Source of the DNA: Vanilla planifolia
Taxonomy: Eukaryota; Streptophyta; Magnoliopsida; Asparagales; Orchidaceae
Direction: 5' to 3'
DNA length: 64,000 nt
Assembly (NCBI GenBank): GCA_023846275.1
Contig: JAIUJO010000090.1
Span: 1,279,255-1,343,254, forward strand
Every line of letters begins with the position of its first letter. Position 1 is the first letter of the stretch. Made by a program: the position numbers and the translations under genes. Under the pieces are notes generated by a model. The model worked only from the letters and a program-made list of their open reading frames with translations. It made no database searches and had not been told where the DNA came from. Positions 12,841 through 27,394 of the stretch are shown here, in pieces.

Positions 12841-15800
12841 TTATTTACAAAACATTCTAATTTGTATCTGATTTGTCATTTAAGAATATTAAACTCTTTA
12901 TATTTAGAATGTTGGGACTACTTTTTCTTCTAATTTTGGACATTTTTAAAATGGTTTGCTTTGATTTTGTTAAAATACTATACAATTCTAAGCTCCTCTT
13001 GTGTGACATTTATATTTATTTACTTTGGAAATGTGTCATTCATTTGGTTTATCTTATTTTACTTTAATATATATTTCTCAATGCTAAAAACGTATTTTAT
13101 TGCCTTGCCTGTTCATTTTTTTGGCATCTAATGTAATTTCAAGTAACTTATGACATAGATGAAACAAACATCATCATAATCATCTTAACAAGTTTTATTG
13201 AATAAATAGTCATTTTTAAATATTTAAATATTTTATTCTCAAAGGTTTTGTTTACTATATGAAGCATTTCCATTTATACCTTATTTGTTGATTGAAAATG
13301 TTCACTTGGCATCTTGGTTATCTTGGAGTTAAATTTGATTGAATAATATGGAACTCTGAATCTTCTATTTTTTTACAATTATGCTTGTTTCATTTTGTTA
13401 TATTTTATTATATCAAATTATTTCATTTTAGTTTTAATATAATTTTCAATAAGATTAAAAATAATAATTTTGTATTATTTAATTCTTATTTGACTTTGTA
13501 GTTAGTAGAAATTTGATGGATGGTCTCGTCATCATACAAACAATGTCATTAGAATTGACTTGACAAGCTCTATCTAATTAAAAATTCTGTTTTATTTTTT
13601 TAATTTGTATAAATGTTTTGCATGTTTTACAAGTCATTAGATTCATGCATGATTAAATTATTGAGAATGCTACACTTGATTAACTTAGTGTCTCGAAATT
13701 TGAATTTCCCATGAAATTTCTATTATTTTGTCAAATTGTTTGTTTTCATGTCTTTTATTATTATGACACTCTAATTCACATATCATGTTACCTTAAATAT
13801 CGTTTTGAATTGTTTATGTTACATTGCTTACTTTCAAGAAATTCTGGACTTATTTCTTATTTACTTGCAATTAAAAAAAGAATTAATTGTAATAATTACT
13901 TATTTAATTTGGTAAGTCATAGAATCCCAAACTTGGTATGATAAAGATGGAACAAAGGTCAATAGACTTGTTATGATGAGCTCTATTAAATGAAATATTT
14001 TTTTTATTATTTGAAACACATTAATTTATAAGGTTTTATCAAGCCTTAGTAGGTATTTTATTCCTTGCTAGAATTGATAATTGATAAAGTGAGACTCTAC
14101 CTCCATAATGTCTTGAACTGTAACTTTTCTTGTACAATTTATTTAAATTACAAACTTTTTTCTGGAATAGTTATATCATATTTCTTAATTTTATCTCACT
14201 TTAGCTTCTATATATACTCAACTAAAGATAAAAAAGCTTTACTATTATTTATAATCTTTTAGATTGACAATTCATCGCAATTTTAAATGAGGTCCATTAG
14301 GAATGGCAAAACTATCATGATACTCATCTCCAAGAGATTTAGAAAATTAAATATTAATTTTTTATTTTAAATATTTTATCTTCAAAAACTTTGGCATACT
14401 TTACAAGACATTTAAACTCATATGAGATTTCACTATTGAAGATATTACACTCTATCTCTATAGTATATTGGAATGCAACTTTCACATTTAACATATCCAA
14501 TTTCTTAAACTTTTTTACTTTGATTTAGCTATACTAATATGTAACTCTATGTATTCTAATGTGTGATATTTAGTGATGTGTTAACTGGTTATATTAACTT
14601 GCATCAATTTATCTCATTTCATCATTAATATATATTTTTATAATGTTGAACTAATTATTTATAATTGCCTATTCTTATTTATTTAGGTAATTCTCTATAA
14701 CTTCAAATATGGTATGATTGAGATGGAAAATTCTTTTTTGACTCATTTCAATGAAATAAATCCAATTAAATATTTATTTTTAAATTTTGAAATATTTTAT
14801 TTTGTAAATTATTAGCATAATTGTGATATATTTTTATTTGGGTATGATTTATTGGTTAAGGAGTTTACTATTGATAGTTTCTCTTTGATTATATTATATT
14901 ACTTTGCAATTCAAAATTATTATCTCATGTCACCTTCAAATGATATTAATTTTGTTATGTTAAGATTCTTCAATTTTTTTTAAACTTTAACATATATATA
15001 TGCTTGTTATTAAAATAATATTTTGTTGTTATTAGTTATTATTTAATTTTGTAATTCATAGTTACTCTAAAATAATTCCATTTAAGTTGTAATAGATGCC
15101 ATTTGAATCGTCTCGAAAGGCTCTATCAGATTTAAAATACATTTTTATATTTTCAAATACTATAATCTTTATCTTTTTCATCATACTTTATGAGATGTTT
15201 TAATTTCTACCTTGTTTGATGATTAAGGAGTTAATCGTAATCTCTTTAGTTTATTGCAATGCAGCTTGTTTACACAATTTAATTCATTGTTGAAATATTT
15301 CTCTTTCAATAAGTCTTATTCCTATGAAACTCTAACATGCCACTAATTTATTTTTTATGTTGTTCTTGTTTTATTAAATTTCATTCTTAAAATTGATCTA
15401 AATTTATCTTTGTTATATATTTAAATAAAATTTAATAACTTTAATATTTTTATGCTTATTTTCATTGATCATTGACAATTATTGCAAATTATATTCGATC
15501 AAAATGAAACAAATGTGACTCAAAATGACTTGATAAAACATATTTTATTAAATATTCATTTTTTATTTTTTAAATTTTTTTATTTTTAAGTGTTTTGTGA
15601 CAATGTTTGTAATATTTTGATTCTTTCATGATTTGGTGATTGGTGATTTTACACTCAATTTCATCAGTGTCTTGGAATGCCAGTGTTTCAATTAATTTTT
15701 CCCTTTTCTGCAAATATTTTTAGAATACTTATACTATCATGAAAATCTTATTCTCTTGTTTTGCCACCTTTAGATTTTTTTTGAATTGTTCATGTTAAAT

Positions 15801-18800
15801 TTCTTAATTTGAACTTATTTAGGTATTAATGTATATTTGCTTAAAATTAAAATAATATATTTTTAATTCTTTTTCCTTATTTTTGTTGCAATTTGTAATA
15901 ATCCCTGATAAGCCCAATCTTGACTAAGTAAATATCATTGGACTCATCTGAGTGATCTCTACCCAATTAAATATTTATTTATTCAAATACTTTATTTTCT
16001 TAAGGTTTTTCATGTCATATGACACATTTGATTCGTACCTAATTTGATGGTCGAGGGTGCTACATTTGCCTTTATTGGTATATTTGAACGTAACTATTTC
16101 AGAGAAGTTGCCTCATTTCTTCTAAGTTTATGCTTTGATTTTGTTGCATTAAAATGTAACTCTAAATCTTTTATGTGACATTTGTGTCAATTTATTATCA
16201 CCATGTTATATTGATTTAATTTATCTCATTTTAGATTTAATATATATTTACTTAATATTAAAATAATAATTTATTCTTATTTGTGCTTAGTTTCATTTTT
16301 AATTCACAAAAATTGAAATATTCCCAAATATAAATGAAGCAAACATTCTTTGAATTATTTTGACAGGCTCTATAAAATAAAAATATACCTTTTAGTATGT
16401 TTAAATATTTTTAATAAGGTTTTTGCTTGCCTTCCTAGACTTTTTTATTTTTACCAAAATTGATAATAATTGAAGTTACACTTGATCTTCTATGTATCTT
16501 GGGCTTTAATTTTCATGTAAAACATTTGTCATTTCTTCGAATTTTTTCTTTCATTTTGTTGTATAATAATAAAAATTGTGTTCTCCTCTCATGTCACATT
16601 AACATCCTTTTGATTACGTTATACACATTTGCATCAATTTTTTTATTTTAATTTTTTTTATTTGTTCTTATTTTATTTGGTAACTTATAGTAACTTTAAA
16701 CAAGGTTTTATAAATAGAAGTAAAACTTCATTCGACTAATCTCAATGGACATTATCTAATTAAATATTTATTTTTATTTATTTTTATGAAATATTTTTTT
16801 CTATTGTTTTGGCACTCTTTAACAGACATTTAGAATTGTATCTCTTTTGATGTTCCAAGAAGTTATGCATGATCACATTTTTTACCCTACAATGAAACAT
16901 TCCCAAACAATTCTTCTCAATCCTCACTATGTTTCCGTTAATTTTTTTTTTATTATTTTGAAATATTAAATCTTCTTTCAAGCCACCTACGCATACCTTT
17001 GAATAACATATATTATATTAATTTAATTCATCTTATTTTACAAAAAACTTAAATTAACTGAATATTAAAATGCTGATTTATTATTATTATATTATTTATT
17101 TTAATATTTTATATTAATTATAGATGAGTTTTGATTTAAGGAAAATAAATGATCTTACATTCATTTTAATGAGATCTTCATAACTAAATATATATTTTAA
17201 TATTTTTAAATATTTTAGTTTCTAATAGACATTTTTTGTCTTATAGGATTAAACATCATGGTTGTTCCACTCAATCTTCTAAATATTTTGGATGCATATT
17301 TCTCTTACAACCAGTCTCATCTTCGTACAAATAGTTTTATTTGATCTTCTGATATTACTAAAATTGTAATAGTCTTATCATGTGATGTAAGCATTGCCTT
17401 AATTTCATTATATTACATTGCTTAAATTTATCTAATTTTAGCTTTTATTTATATTTACCTCTTTAAATTTGAAATATATTTACATAATATTGAAATAATA
17501 TTTATTATTATTATTATTTATTTACATTTTTAATTCATACTAATTCTAAACATGGTAAAATTGAGAAAAAGCAAAATTCGTTGGAATCATCCATGTGATT
17601 TCTATCAAATTGTATAATCATTTTTATACTTTTAAATATTCTATTTTCAAGTTTTTCTCACATTTTACATGTTATTCTTGCTTGTATCAAATTTAATTAT
17701 CAAGGATGTTACACTAAATCTCTTTATTATCTTTGATTGTAACATTCATGTGTAATTCATCTCATTTCAACAGGTTGTTTCCTTAGATTTGTTTATTTTA
17801 CTACAAAATATTAATTCTATAATCATGTGTCTTTCAAATTGATTTGGTTATATCACACTACTTCAATTTATCTCATTTCATATTTAAAAGTTTTTTGCTT
17901 AATATTAAAACAATGCAATATTTTTATTTATTCATATTTACTTTGGTAATTTCTAGGAACTCCATACTAGGCTTCAGTGGGAAGAAACAAATGTTCACAA
18001 ACTCATCTCAAGGAGCTTTATCCAATTAAATATTCAAATTTATATTTTAAAATTCTTTAATTTTAAGATTTTATCCTTTTTTTGGAGATTTTCTAATTCA
18101 TACATGCTTTGAAAAATGAGTCTGTTAAGCTTTATTAGCTTTGTGTCTTAGAATAAAAATTTTCTATACCATTTATTTAATTTCTCCAAAGTTTTCATTT
18201 TTTTTATTAAATTGTGATGTTAATCTAAACAATATCTTATGTAACCCTCAAATTGCCTTGACTTAATTATATTATATTTGTTTAATTTATCATATTTTAA
18301 ATTTAATATATATTACATTGTAAAGAAATACTAATTTTTTTATCAAGTATTCATTTTATATTTTTAAGTTTTTATTAGTTTTAGGATTTTATCATGATTT
18401 TTAAGCATTTTTATTGATTCTTAATTTAATGATAGAGGATATTAAATATGATATACTTAGTGCCATGGAATAAAAATTCCCTAAAAAATTAATCTAATTT
18501 TCATAAAGTATTTATTTTCCTTTGTCATATTACTAATTAACTATATGTTATATTTCTTTTTACTAATACATTTCTTTGATTTGGTTTTATTTTATTACAT
18601 AAATTTGTCCCATTTGAACTGTAATATGTATTTACATTATACTAAAATAATTATTTGTTATTACTTTCGGTTATTTAGTTTATTAATTCATAGTAATTAA
18701 AAATGTGATCTGATTAAGATGAAGAAAACTCATTTGAATAGTCTCAATGAGCTCTATTTAATTAACAATAATTTTTTATATTTGTATATATTTTATTTTT

Positions 18801-21800
18801 TTTTATTTTTTTTCATATGTTTGACAAAATATTTTTATTCACACATAATTTGATGATTAATACTATTAGAACATGTCTCATTAATAACTTTAAATGAAAC
18901 TTTATCACTAAATTTATCTTACTTTAAATTTCTCAACGTGAGTGAGTAATAATACTATGAGACTAAAATTCTCCACTCATGTGACCTTTATATCATTTTG
19001 ATTTGGTTATTTTTAAATTACTTCAATTTATATCTATTTGACATCAATATTTATGTATCTATTACCTATATAATGATATACTATTATTTAGGATTATTTA
19101 CCATGGTAATTTTTAGAAAATCTAATGTGGATAGATTAAGAAAAAATTAGTGTTTTTGGGATCTCGTGGTGCTCTATCAAATAAAAAACTTCATTTTTTT
19201 ATTAATATTTTATTTTCTATTATTTTGGCTTGTCCCTCACGAAATCTTTATTTTTATCTAATTATACAATTGAGAATATTTCACTTAATATCCTTGGTGT
19301 CATGGGAAAAAATATTTCTTATACGATTTATTTTATTTCCTCTATGTTTTTGCTTCGATTTGATTATATTACTATGATACCTTAATTCTTCTGTCTCATG
19401 ACCAAAGCATATCTTTGATTTGTTTATATTAAATTTTTAAAATTAAATTTATTTTAGATTTATAATATATTTTATTAATAATAAAGTAGTAATTTATTTT
19501 TTACAAAAATTTTGTAATTTGCACTAATTCCAAAGAAATGATCAAGGCAATACTAACATGGTTTGAATCATCACAACAAACTTTATCAAATTAAACATTC
19601 ATTTATATATTTTTTGATACATTCCTAAGATTTTAGTATGTTTTATAACGAATTTTGATTTATACATGATTTGGTGATCAACAATGTTACATTTTATCTC
19701 CTTTATATCTTGGAATGCTGCTTTCCAAAACTATATATCTCAATTCTTGAAATTTTTTGTAAAGATTTGAAAATATTATATTTTTACAATTTATATAATT
19801 TTATATTAATATATATGATTAAAATTAAAAAATATTTTTTCTTTAGGTATGATTATCTACATTTCCTATTGGTGGTAAATTCTAGATACACCCAACAGAG
19901 ATGACAGAAATTGTTCTTATATATTTTATTTTGGAGTGCTTTTGCATGTTTTATGAGTTTTTTGTATTCATACCAGGTTTGATGGTCGAAAAAGTTACAC
20001 TATACCTCTGTAATATCTTGAGATGCAAGATTCTTTTGTACATTATCTTATTTTTTTCAGATATTTTACTTTTTAATTTTTTATTTTAAATTATAGCTTT
20101 AAACCTCTTATATTCTCAAATTTACATCAATTTCTTTTTCTAGCATTATATTGCATCAATTTATCATTTTTTAGATTTAATATATATATTTGTATAATGT
20201 TAAAATATTGATTTATTATTATGAATGTCTTTTTTTTATTTTTATCAATCATAATAATTTAAATTAACATGTAATTTAGATGAAACAGACATTATTGGAC
20301 TTATGTTAATTACTTATACTAAATAAAATATATTTTTATACATATTTTGAAATTTTTTATTTTTTTATGAATTATTTACAAGATATTTTGTTTATAATTG
20401 ATTTGTTGATCAAGGGTTTGGTGTATGACACCCTTACTAATGAGAGATGCAACTTTTCTACACAATTTAACTTATTCATTGAACATTTTGACTTTGATTT
20501 GTTTATATTTCTTTACTTTAATTTGTCTCATTTTAGCAATATTACATTTTTAGATAATATAAGAACAAACATCATTGGACTCACATTGATGAGCTCTAGC
20601 TAATTAAATATTTTTTTATGTTTTAAATTATGTTTTAAAAGACTTTATCATGCTTTCCTAGATATTTTGAGTCATACATGCATGAAATATCTTGAATATT
20701 ACAATCCAATCCGTTAATAACTTGAAATGTAACTTTTTGTTATAATTTATGTTATTTCTTCAAATTATTTTCTCTAATTTGGTTATATTATCATATGACC
20801 CTAATATTGTAATGGTATGACTTTGATGATGCTTTATTTAGTTATACTACATTTCTTAAATAGTATTGTATTATTATTTATTCTCATTAACATTGTAATT
20901 CATAATAAATTCAATCAAATTCTAATCAAGATGTAACATATGTCATTACACACATCTCAAAAATCTTTGTCAAATTAAATGTTCATTTTTTATTGTTTTT
21001 AGTATTTTTTTCCTAGTATTCTACAATACCTTTATAATTTGATCTGTAAAGTATCTTGTAATGGAAATATTTATATAATTTATCTCATTTTCTTACAGTT
21101 TTTAGTTTGATTTGGTTATATTAATATTTAGTCATACATTGATTTGATTTGGTTGTATTATGTTACATGAATTCAATTAATTTATGCTATAACATATCTT
21201 TACATAATGTTCAAATAATAATTTATTTTTATTTATGCTTATTTACTTTTTTAATTCACATTAATTACAAACAAGGCCCAATTAAAATTTAACAAACATC
21301 ATTTGAGTCTACTTCAATAGCTTTTTCCAACAAAATATCAATATGTATATTTTTAATTTTTTATGATTTTTGCACATTTCAAAAACATTCAATTCATACA
21401 TAATTAATACGATCAAGAGTGTTATATTAATATCCTTAGTAACTTGGAAAGCATCTTCGTTATGCACAGTTTCTCAAATTTTTTAATTTGATTTGTTCTA
21501 AAACTATGAAGCTCTTATTCTTATCCATGCGTCCATAACATCACTTTGATTTCACTAATACTAATTTCGAAAAAAATTATCTCATTCAAAATTTTTAATA
21601 TGCTAACTATTTATTGAAATTATTATTTAATATTTTTTATGCTTATTTAATTTCGTAATTCACAACAATTAAATTTTTTTTTGATTGAAATGGAAGAAGA
21701 GTAATCAAACTCATGGCATTGAGCTCTATCAATTTGAATATTTATTCTTTTTGTTTTAAAATAATTTTTTGCTTTGAATTGGCTTAAATAGATGTACTAT

Positions 21801-23940
21801 TTTATACTTGATGTCAGGATCAAGAGTGTTATAGGTTATCTTATTTTTATTTTAGAATGTAGCTTTCCCAAATAATTGATCTCATTTAATCAAATTTTTT
21901 CTCAAATTTTTTATGTTATATTGCTTCAATTTATCACATCCTAGTTATTACGTAAATTTATTTTTTTATTAAAATAATAAAATAATTATTTATAAATTTG
22001 TATGTTGGTAATTCATAGTAATTCAAAATGGGGGCTGAATAACATTAAGAAAATGTCAATGGACCTATGTAAATGAGTTATATCAATATAATTAATCTTT
22101 TTTATAATTTTAAAATATATTATTTTCTAATATTTTTAATTTTTTTACGAGTTATCTTAATTCATACAATATTTAGGTAAAAAGGATGTCACAATTTTGC
22201 TACCTAATGTCTTATAATGTAACTTATTTTTTCTAGTTATAGATTGCTATGTAACTTGAAATCTCCTCTCTTATGACATTTACATGTCTTTCATTAGGTT
22301 ATATAATATTTCAATACCTTATCTCATTCTAGTAGCATTAATATATACATGATTAATATTAAAAATTATTTTATTAATATGCTTGCCTATTTACTTTGTC
22401 AACTCTCAAAAATTTCAAACAAGGTATAGGAAAGAAAAAATTATTAACAAACTCATCTCAATAAGTTATGTCCGATTAATGACTCATTGTTTTTAATTTA
22501 AATTCTTTAATTTTCTATGATTTTGTTTTATTTTATGACATTTTTTGCCATATTCGACTATCAATAATGATACTCCTGATCGCCTAAGCATTTTGGGATG
22601 GACATTTTTGCATAATTTATCTCATATTTACTAATGTTTTGCTTTGACTTTATTTTATTTATAGGTAACTCTATCACCTATTGTGTGACATTTGTACTAA
22701 CTTGATTTGGTGATGTGGCATTGCTTCAACTTACTTTAGTTTTACTTTTGTTTATCTTTTCATAATATTAAAATAATATTTTTATTTCTCATTAGTGCTT
22801 ATTTGCTGTTGTAATTCATAATAACGACTGATCTATTGAAACAAAAGTTGTTTGACTTTACTCAATGAGCCTTGTTTTATTAAATATTTATTTATATATT
22901 TTCAAATATTTCTTTTGTTTTAGCATGTTTTATCAGACATCATATTGCTGCCTATTACATGCTGGAGAATGTTATTCTCGACCGAATTTATACATCACAT
23001 TGCAATTCTTTTGTACAATATACCTTATTTTATCAAATTTTTTACTTTGATTTTATTATGTTAATATAAAACACTAATTCTACTCTTATGCAACCTTAAC
23101 ATCACTTAAAAATTTTATATTATATTTCTTAAATCCATCTCATTCTGGAAATGTTATTTATTTACTAAATATTTGAAATAATACCTTTTTGTTTATTTAA
23201 TTTTAAATTCACAATAGTTAGGAGCTTGGTATAATCAACACGAAAGAAACGTCGTTGGATTAACCGTGATAGGCTCTATCAAATAAAACAATTTTTTTCA
23301 TATTTTTAAAGATATTAGTTTCTAAGATTTTAACATACTTTTTATCACATTTTAGTTCATACAAGGTTTGATATAATGAATGTTATGCCCTATCTCCTTA
23401 TATTTAAATATGCCTTTCTTACTTAATTTATCCCATTTTTTTCAAATTTTTTTATTTGGTTTGGCAATATTATATTGCTTAAATTTATCTCATTTTTCAT
23501 TTAATTTATTTGTCACTAATATCAAAAAAATAATTTTGTTATAATTTATATTTCATTAGAATGATAATTTCCAATAATGTTGATCATGGTCTGATAGAGA
23601 TGAAAAGACATTGTTGGACTCATCTTAACAAGTTATATGATATTAAACATTTGTTTATCATATTTTAAAAAATCTTTTCTTACATTTTTTGCTCATGTCT
23701 TGTGATAATTACATTCGTTCAAATGAAACATTTCTTTATAGTTTATCACATTTTTTCAAACTTTTTGTTTTTATTTGGCTATTACTATGTAATTTGAAAT
23801 CTCATCTCAAGTGACCTCTACATCACTTTGATTTTGTTATGTAACATTCCTATAGATTATCTAAATTCAACTTTATTATATATTCTTTGAATATTAAAAA
23901 TTATTTGGTTACTTTGTTAATTCTGTTTAACTTTAAACAT

Positions 23941-24062
23941 TGTCTAATGAAGATGGATCAAAAATTGTTCAACTCATCTTGATTATTCATGATATTTCAA
24001 AACATGGCCTCATCGAGATGAAACTAACTTCTTCTGGCTCATCTTGATGAGTTCCATCAAAG
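23941..24062 (+). repeat. Unit with duplicated head module
   Basis: Two head modules occur about 65 bp apart in one unit: gaagatggatcaaaaattgt with caactcatcttgat, then gagatgaaactaacttcttc with ggctcatcttgatgag. Elsewhere there is one head per unit, so this is a local partial duplication. Confidence 0.6.
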
Positions 24063-24660
24063 TATTAATTTTATTATATACCAAATTCATTAAGGTTTTT
24101 TTATTCTTTGTAAGAAATTTAATTTTTATCCATTTGAGGATTAATGATGTTGTACTTAATCTCTTAGTGCCTTTGAATTCACATAATTTATCTCATTATA
24201 TTAAAAATTTCACCTTTCATTTGACTATAAAACTCCTTCATATTATGCATTTTTAGCCTTATCATATATTTACTTAATATAAAAAAAATTGTTATCATGC
24301 TTATTTATTTTCATACTTTATAGCAATTCTAATGAGCTTCAATTGTTACAAAAGAAACATCATTGGACTTCACTCAACACCTTTATCTAATTAAATATTT
24401 ATTTTTTATTTTGAAATTTTTTATGGCATTCGTATGTTCACCAAGGAATTTAACATAATTAGAACAGTAAGATCGAGACTGTTATATTGTATCTCCTTAT
24501 TATCATGGATTGCAACCTTCCAATAAAAATTATCTCATTTATTCAAATTTCTTGTTATGATTTGTTTATAACATTACCAAACTCTAAATCTCATGTGATT
24601 TGACCTTTAAGTTATATTATTTTTTTGTATTGCATTACTTTAATTTAACTCATTTGATCA

Positions 24661-24678
24661 TATATATATATATATATA
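24661..24678. repeat. Short (TA)n microsatellite
   Basis: An 18-bp run of alternating T and A in the TA-rich part of an array unit, just after a cattactttaatttaactca-like stretch. It is at the same unit position as the run at 582-596. Confidence 0.8.
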
Positions 24679-26393
24679 GTTAATATAAAAAAAATTTACT
24701 TTTTGTGATTTTTTATTTTGGTGTTTTACAACATTTCAAAATGAGGTCTTATAAAGACAAAACAAACGTCATTCTCACTTGATAAAATAAACCAAATTGA
24801 ATGCTAACAATTTTATATTCATTAAAATATTATTTTAAAAGGTTGTTCATGGGTTATGTGACATTTCAATTCGAGCTTCATTTGGTAATCAAAAAATTTA
24901 CACAAAATCTAACAGGTATCTCAGAATGCAACTTTTTTGTAGAATTTTTACAATTATTGAAAATTTACTTTTTGGCTTGATTATATTTATATGAAACTCT
25001 AATTCTCAACTCTTGTGTCCTTTTGATTGATTTCATTTGGTTATATTATATTAATCCAGCTTAAAATTTGTTTAAATAATTTTTTAACTCTTATTTAGAT
25101 TTGTGATTCATAATAATTTTGAAAAAGGTTTGATTATGATCAAACAGTTGTCTTTTGACCCAATTTAGTGAGTTCTATCTAATAAAATATTTATTCATAT
25201 ATTTTATACGATAAAGTATGCTACCCTGTATCTCCTTAGCAACTTAGACTCCAAATTTCTCAAATAGTTTATCTGATTTCTTCAAAAATGATAGATTTGT
25301 TTATATTAGTTTGAAACACTAATTCTCATATTGTTTAAACATAATTTTTCTTTTACTTTTTTATGTCACATTTCTTATTTATATAATTTCAAAATTATCA
25401 TATGTTTACCTATTATTAAAAAAATAAATTTCTTATTATTTATCCTTATTTAATTTAGTAATTCATAACAATTCTAAACTATATTGCATGGAGATGAAAC
25501 AAAAGTTATCAATCTCTTTGCAATGAGCTCTATCAAACTAAATATTCTCTTTTATATTTTATTGAATGCTTTATGATAGATCTCTTGAGTGTCTTAGAAT
25601 GTTCATTTTTTTAAATAATATATTTTATTTTGAAAATGTTGATTTCAAAATATTAATATGGAACTTGAAATCTTCTATTTTAAAGAATTTACATTGACTT
25701 TATTTTTGTATATTACATTGCATCAAATTATACCATTTAATAATTAATCTATATTCCATAACTTTAAGGTAAACTTTTATTACTATTAAGTACATATTTG
25801 CTTTGCTAGTTCACATTAATCCCGAATGAGGTTTAATAAAGACAAACCAAATATACATGATTATGTGAACGATAACATTACCCACGATTTTCTTAGTATC
25901 ATACAATGTTATTTTCTCACATAATTTATGTCTTTATATTTTTTTTTCTTCGATTTCTTTATATTATTATTAAACTCAAGTTTTTATATCATTTGACCTT
26001 AACATCACTTTGAATTGTTAATATTACACTTCATACACTCGCCTTATTCTAGATTTAATAAATATTTCTTTATATTCAAATAATAATTTATTACTTTTTT
26101 TCTGATGGGATTTTTTAATTTTCTGTAATTCTAAACAAGGTTTAATTAAGGTGATACAAAAGTCTTTGGACTTATGGCAATGAGATATACCAAATTTAAT
26201 TTTTATTTGATGATTTTAAAGAATTTAGTTTTTTATTAAAATGTGATTTTATTTCATTAGAATATTTTTATTATTTAGGTTATATGAAAATGAATTTGTA
26301 TACATAGAATCATGTATATAAAATGTAATTTAGTTATATATGTTGAAAACAAGATAATACATGACCTTGATTTTGGTAGCATATAAATAAACT

Positions 26394-26421
26394 TATAATA
26401 ATAGAATTATAATAATAGAAT
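26394..26421. repeat. 14-bp tandem duplication (x2)
   Basis: tataataatagaat occurs twice in direct succession with no mismatch, inside the inserted segment. It is a small replication-slippage type repeat. Confidence 0.8.
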
Positions 26422-26960
26422 GATGTTTTCTTAAGAAATTATTATAAAGGTGGTATTCTAATAAAAATTATAATGAGATGGATGGTTATCATGCTCATTA
26501 GATGAGTTAGTAGGTACTGTTTGGATATGGCGGCTACATGTTTGTATAGTTTTATGAGGCATTATGTTGTATATCTTTGTGATATTTTTATACTACTTAT
26601 TGATACTTAGTATCTTATCGTGATATGGGTTGTTTATTATATAGACATTAATATATAATCTTCTTTGTTTTGATGTTTTAAATAAATAAGAATTTGTATT
26701 CTGATTTTATAAAATATTTTGAGATTTGGTATGATTTAGATTTTTGTTTTATCATTAGGCCTTTGTAGAAATAGTTTAGATAGGACCTTGATGCAAAGCC
26801 AACTATATTTTATGAAAACCAAGCAAAATTATTAATATTATGCTTAGTAATTGAATAAAGACATAATATGAGTTTACCAAAACTTTTTTCAACTATTATA
26901 AAAAGGCATAAAAGATCACCAATTAGGTGCACCAAGAAGTTTCAATTAAACAATCAGTTT

Positions 26961-26968
26961 TGATACCA
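26961..26968 (-). other. Primer-binding-site-like motif (tRNA-iMet type)
   Basis: The minus strand reads TGGTATCA preceded by aag. This matches the start of the common plant PBS TGGTATCAGAGC; the following bases have diverged (aaac in place of gagc). It supports the LTR-element reading of the surrounding insertion. Eight bases alone would not be significant, so the call rests on the context. Confidence 0.4.
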
Positions 26969-27394
26969 CTTATTCAAATATTTCTTACAAATAAGGGTCT
27001 AACGGGCTTATATGTTCTTAGGTGGATATTTCATTCAATAATCCAAAAAGTTAACCCTTGAGTATGAGTTATTCTAATTTGTTTCTATAAAATTATTTTA
27101 TTGATTACATGAAATAAACAATTACATCACAAAACACATGAAACAAATGACCAAGGTTTGCTACAATATACCACATTAGGGAGTTGTCAATGACACACAA
27201 AATTATTGAGTAATGTGCTAACATCTTACATATTTCAGATAGCATAAAGTAGATTTGTTCGACATGTGTTAAATATGAGAAACATGTCTGCCTTATGTTA
27301 GATTGAACAACTATAAATTGAAAAATATTGATAATTCATCATTGAAGTATGATGATAGAGCCATCTAAGTTAAATGAATAATCAAATGAATAGT

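Larger units (their letters stand above)
11166..26240 (+). repeat. Diverged ~400-bp tandem repeat array, forward block E (longest)
   Basis: The longest uninterrupted block, about 15 kb. Heads can be counted near 11377, 11727, 11975, 12378, 12771, 13158, 13530, 13945, 14300, 14723, 15093, 15504, 15925, 16335, 16718, 17140, 17565, 17980 and 18719, and onward to 26150. Most spacings are 350-425 bp. A few units lack the head, such as the one spanning about 18330. Open frames of 60-78 aa on the plus strand recur here because the forward unit is T-rich and so codes runs of Phe, Leu, Ile and Tyr; none has a domain. No promoters, RNA genes or exons were recognised. Confidence 0.82.
26241..27394 (-). 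mobile_element. Decayed LTR-retrotransposon-like insertion
   Basis: Unit-type sequence stops near 26240 and resumes near 27395 (attcgtgcatgatttgatg) with only a few tens of bases of the unit missing. The intervening 1.15 kb is therefore probably an insertion. On the minus strand, aagtggtatcaaaac (core TGGTATCA at 26968-26961) resembles the initiator-Met-tRNA primer binding site of plant LTR elements. Sequence upstream of it on that strand (about 27100-26975, with gggttaactttttggatt and atatccacctaag) resembles an LTR end. No gag or pol frame, second LTR or clear target-site duplication was seen. The exact limits and superfamily are uncertain. Confidence 0.5.
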
